This document shows positions 62,289 to 64,000 of a stretch of DNA of 64,000 nucleotides, one piece after another. Position 1 is the stretch's first letter; the number at the start of each line of letters is the position of its first letter. The DNA lies in contig NC_069088.1 in NCBI RefSeq assembly GCF_947172395.1, positions 1,753,501-1,817,500 on the forward strand, read 5' to 3'. Below the pieces are notes generated by a model, which saw only the letters and a list, made by a program, of their open reading frames with translations, searched no databases and was not told where the DNA came from. This DNA is from Bicyclus anynana (lineage: Eukaryota; Arthropoda; Insecta; Lepidoptera; Nymphalidae). A program made the translations under genes and the position numbers.

Positions 62289-63692
62289 CGCAACTTTGTC
62301 GGCGTGGATATATTTTATTAGGATATTTTTTAATGCAAACATTTTATTGATAGCATTATATCAATAGTTGACAGACGATAGTTGGTCTATGTCCTAAAGT
62401 GAGATATCAAAATTAGACAGCTGATAATATACGAAATAACCATTAAAGAGTACCGAGTGCCTGTAGTAAATTGCTTCTTTTCGGCTGTTTCTCTTATCTT
62501 GTCCCGTAAAATATTTTATAAGTTTATCAAAGTTATAGTCAGTGAGTGAGACAGTTAGATGTAAAAATAAACAGACGATTGTGGAACCGTGGTACAGTCA
62601 GACAGTCGATGTCCGGTCGATTGGTCCGTTTTGTCGTAATGCCTTTTGTACGGCGTATTGACGCTGCGGGAAACATTCCGGTACACTCGGCAGCATTTAA
62701 AGGATTTCATTCTTTTGACATTTTTTAAAACTTTTAAAAGTGTATTGTATTGTAAATATAGCACACAGACCCGTGAGAACCTTTTCAAGATTTTTAATTA
62801 ATTATTGAATTTTGGATTTTGACATCCCCACGACCGCTTGGGTGAGTTCATGGGTATGGAACTCATGACCTCTTCGTATGTTTGGTCTATCGTTCTACGA
62901 ACTTCTTGGTGGCTCAAAGTCTTCTCTAACGATCATATAAGATGTTAATGATAAAGACCTAGACCTAGAGCTTAACGTTATCTCCGAGACACTATGGAAT
63001 AACACCACGAACTTCGCAACTCTGGGATGCTACTAAAAATGTATTGACAATGTCAAAAAAAATACATAATATATCTTATATTACGTAATTTAATTTTTAT
63101 TGAAAAGTATGCATTGAAAATAATCTCACGGTTGATTGAAAGTAAAACACTGTAGTAGACATTGAGTAAATTTTTCCTAATTTGGTTTTTCTAAATTCCA
63201 AATCATTTTTTAAATCCCCTATTTATAAGAAGGAACGTACATGACTTTAATTGAGTAAACAAAATCTGGAACATGTCTAGAAGCGATTCGAAAGCCTCGA
63301 TTTGACTTTGTGTTTTATTTCAGTAGGTATTTGATGTACTCATATGTATGTAAGCGACGTAGATAGTAACTGTAAAACGATTTGCTTATGAGCTTGAACT
63401 GCAGTAAATTGTGTGCCCAGCTCAAAAGAACTGCGTGCCAAGTCGCTGCAGTCTGAGATACGCTCCACTAGGGAAATTCTCTATTTTGATATCTGCCTTG
63501 TACTGTGTACGCGGCGTACATACGGGTATGTGATAAATTTGTTTTGGTTTACTTTGGTATTTTGTTTCTTTGTGGTTGAGTATGGTTTTAACCATAGACT
63601 AATAATAAGCAGGCGGTATCTTGCTGTCAAACAACTGAGGCACACGGCGCCGAGCTGGTATCTTATTGTGAGTGTGAAGTGTATTGCAAGAT
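62289..63692. other. Mostly unique DNA
   Basis: Overlapping frames of 60-111 codons on both strands (62546-62788, 63413-63748) show no domain. No repeat copy recognised. Confidence 0.4.
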
Positions 63693-63866
63693 ATAGGAAA
63701 CCCTACCCCTACCCTACTCCATCCAACCCTACTCTTACCATTGTTTAATTTTTTTCTGTCATAAAAACCTTCTCCTGACAATAACAAACACATTAAAAAA
63801 ACTGTGAAATCGTGATGGCATGACCAAGGGATATCATGGATTCATTTATATGTATATATATAGATC
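63693..63866 (-). mobile_element. Helitron with short CCCTA array
   Basis: CCCTACCCCTACCCTACTCC and relatives (63700-63737), then CCTTCTCCTGACAATAACAA, GATGGCATGACCAAGGGATA and ATGTATATATATAGA/T. Same order as the array-side of the element at 45170-45615. The 3' end is not visible. Confidence 0.68.
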
Positions 63867-64000
63867 AGGCAGTTGATGTTGATTCTACAGAATTGCGAAG
63901 TGCCTTGAAAAGACAATATCACCTGATAGTAGAAGATCCGAATTGGAAACACCTTCACCCATCTGTTTAATGGATGAAAAGTGTTTTTAAATCATATTTA

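Noticed and set aside
1..64000. CRISPR array, prokaryotic operons or viral gene cluster
   Set aside because: No regularly spaced repeats with unique spacers, no tightly packed frames, and no capsid or envelope-like frames were seen.

Overview
The window looks like non-coding, repeat-dominated DNA from a butterfly or moth (Lepidoptera). The evidence is AT-rich sequence with no operon structure, several tRNA-headed SINE families, non-autonomous Helitrons with a hairpin-CTAG end, and RTE-type LINE fragments with ATG-repeat tails. These combinations are familiar from lepidopteran genomes. No exon, splice-joined coding region, rRNA, functional tRNA or CRISPR could be supported. Nearly every long open frame is a transposon fragment or a chance frame. 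All family names (SINE-A/B/C, E, F, G) are working labels used only here.

Layout. Positions 1-1690 hold the 3' half of a LINE whose reverse transcriptase frame is still open. At 5.6-6.85 kb an RTE fragment is split by a 5'-truncated LINE. From 7 to 17 kb there are scattered SINEs, Helitron pieces and several near-perfect hairpins. At 17.66-18.89 kb a decayed LINE reverse transcriptase is interrupted by a PIF/Harbinger-type element with a TTA target duplication and a transposase relic. From 20 to 41 kb there are more SINEs (two with clear target-site duplications), RTE tails, a mariner relic, Helitrons and two copies of unclassified family F. At 41.69-42.79 kb an element contains a perfect 129-bp inverted repeat followed by three tandem units of about 130 bp. 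At 45.17-45.81 kb two Helitron-like elements lie head to head, one carrying a telomere-like CCCTA array. The remainder to 64 kb is similar, with MITE-like inverted-repeat elements at 40.5, 56.7 and 60.9 kb.

Interactions. SINE-B and SINE-C end in the same ATG-rich tail as the RTE fragments, which suggests RTE machinery mobilised them. Helitron copies share a 3' hairpin plus CTAG, so they were probably moved in trans by a helicase-transposase that is absent here. Nothing resembling a new multi-gene system was found. The most unusual objects are structural: perfect or near-perfect inverted repeats, nested insertions and a MITE with a CTCF-like core. All boundaries were read by eye from internal comparison of copies and are approximate unless a duplication or hairpin fixes them.
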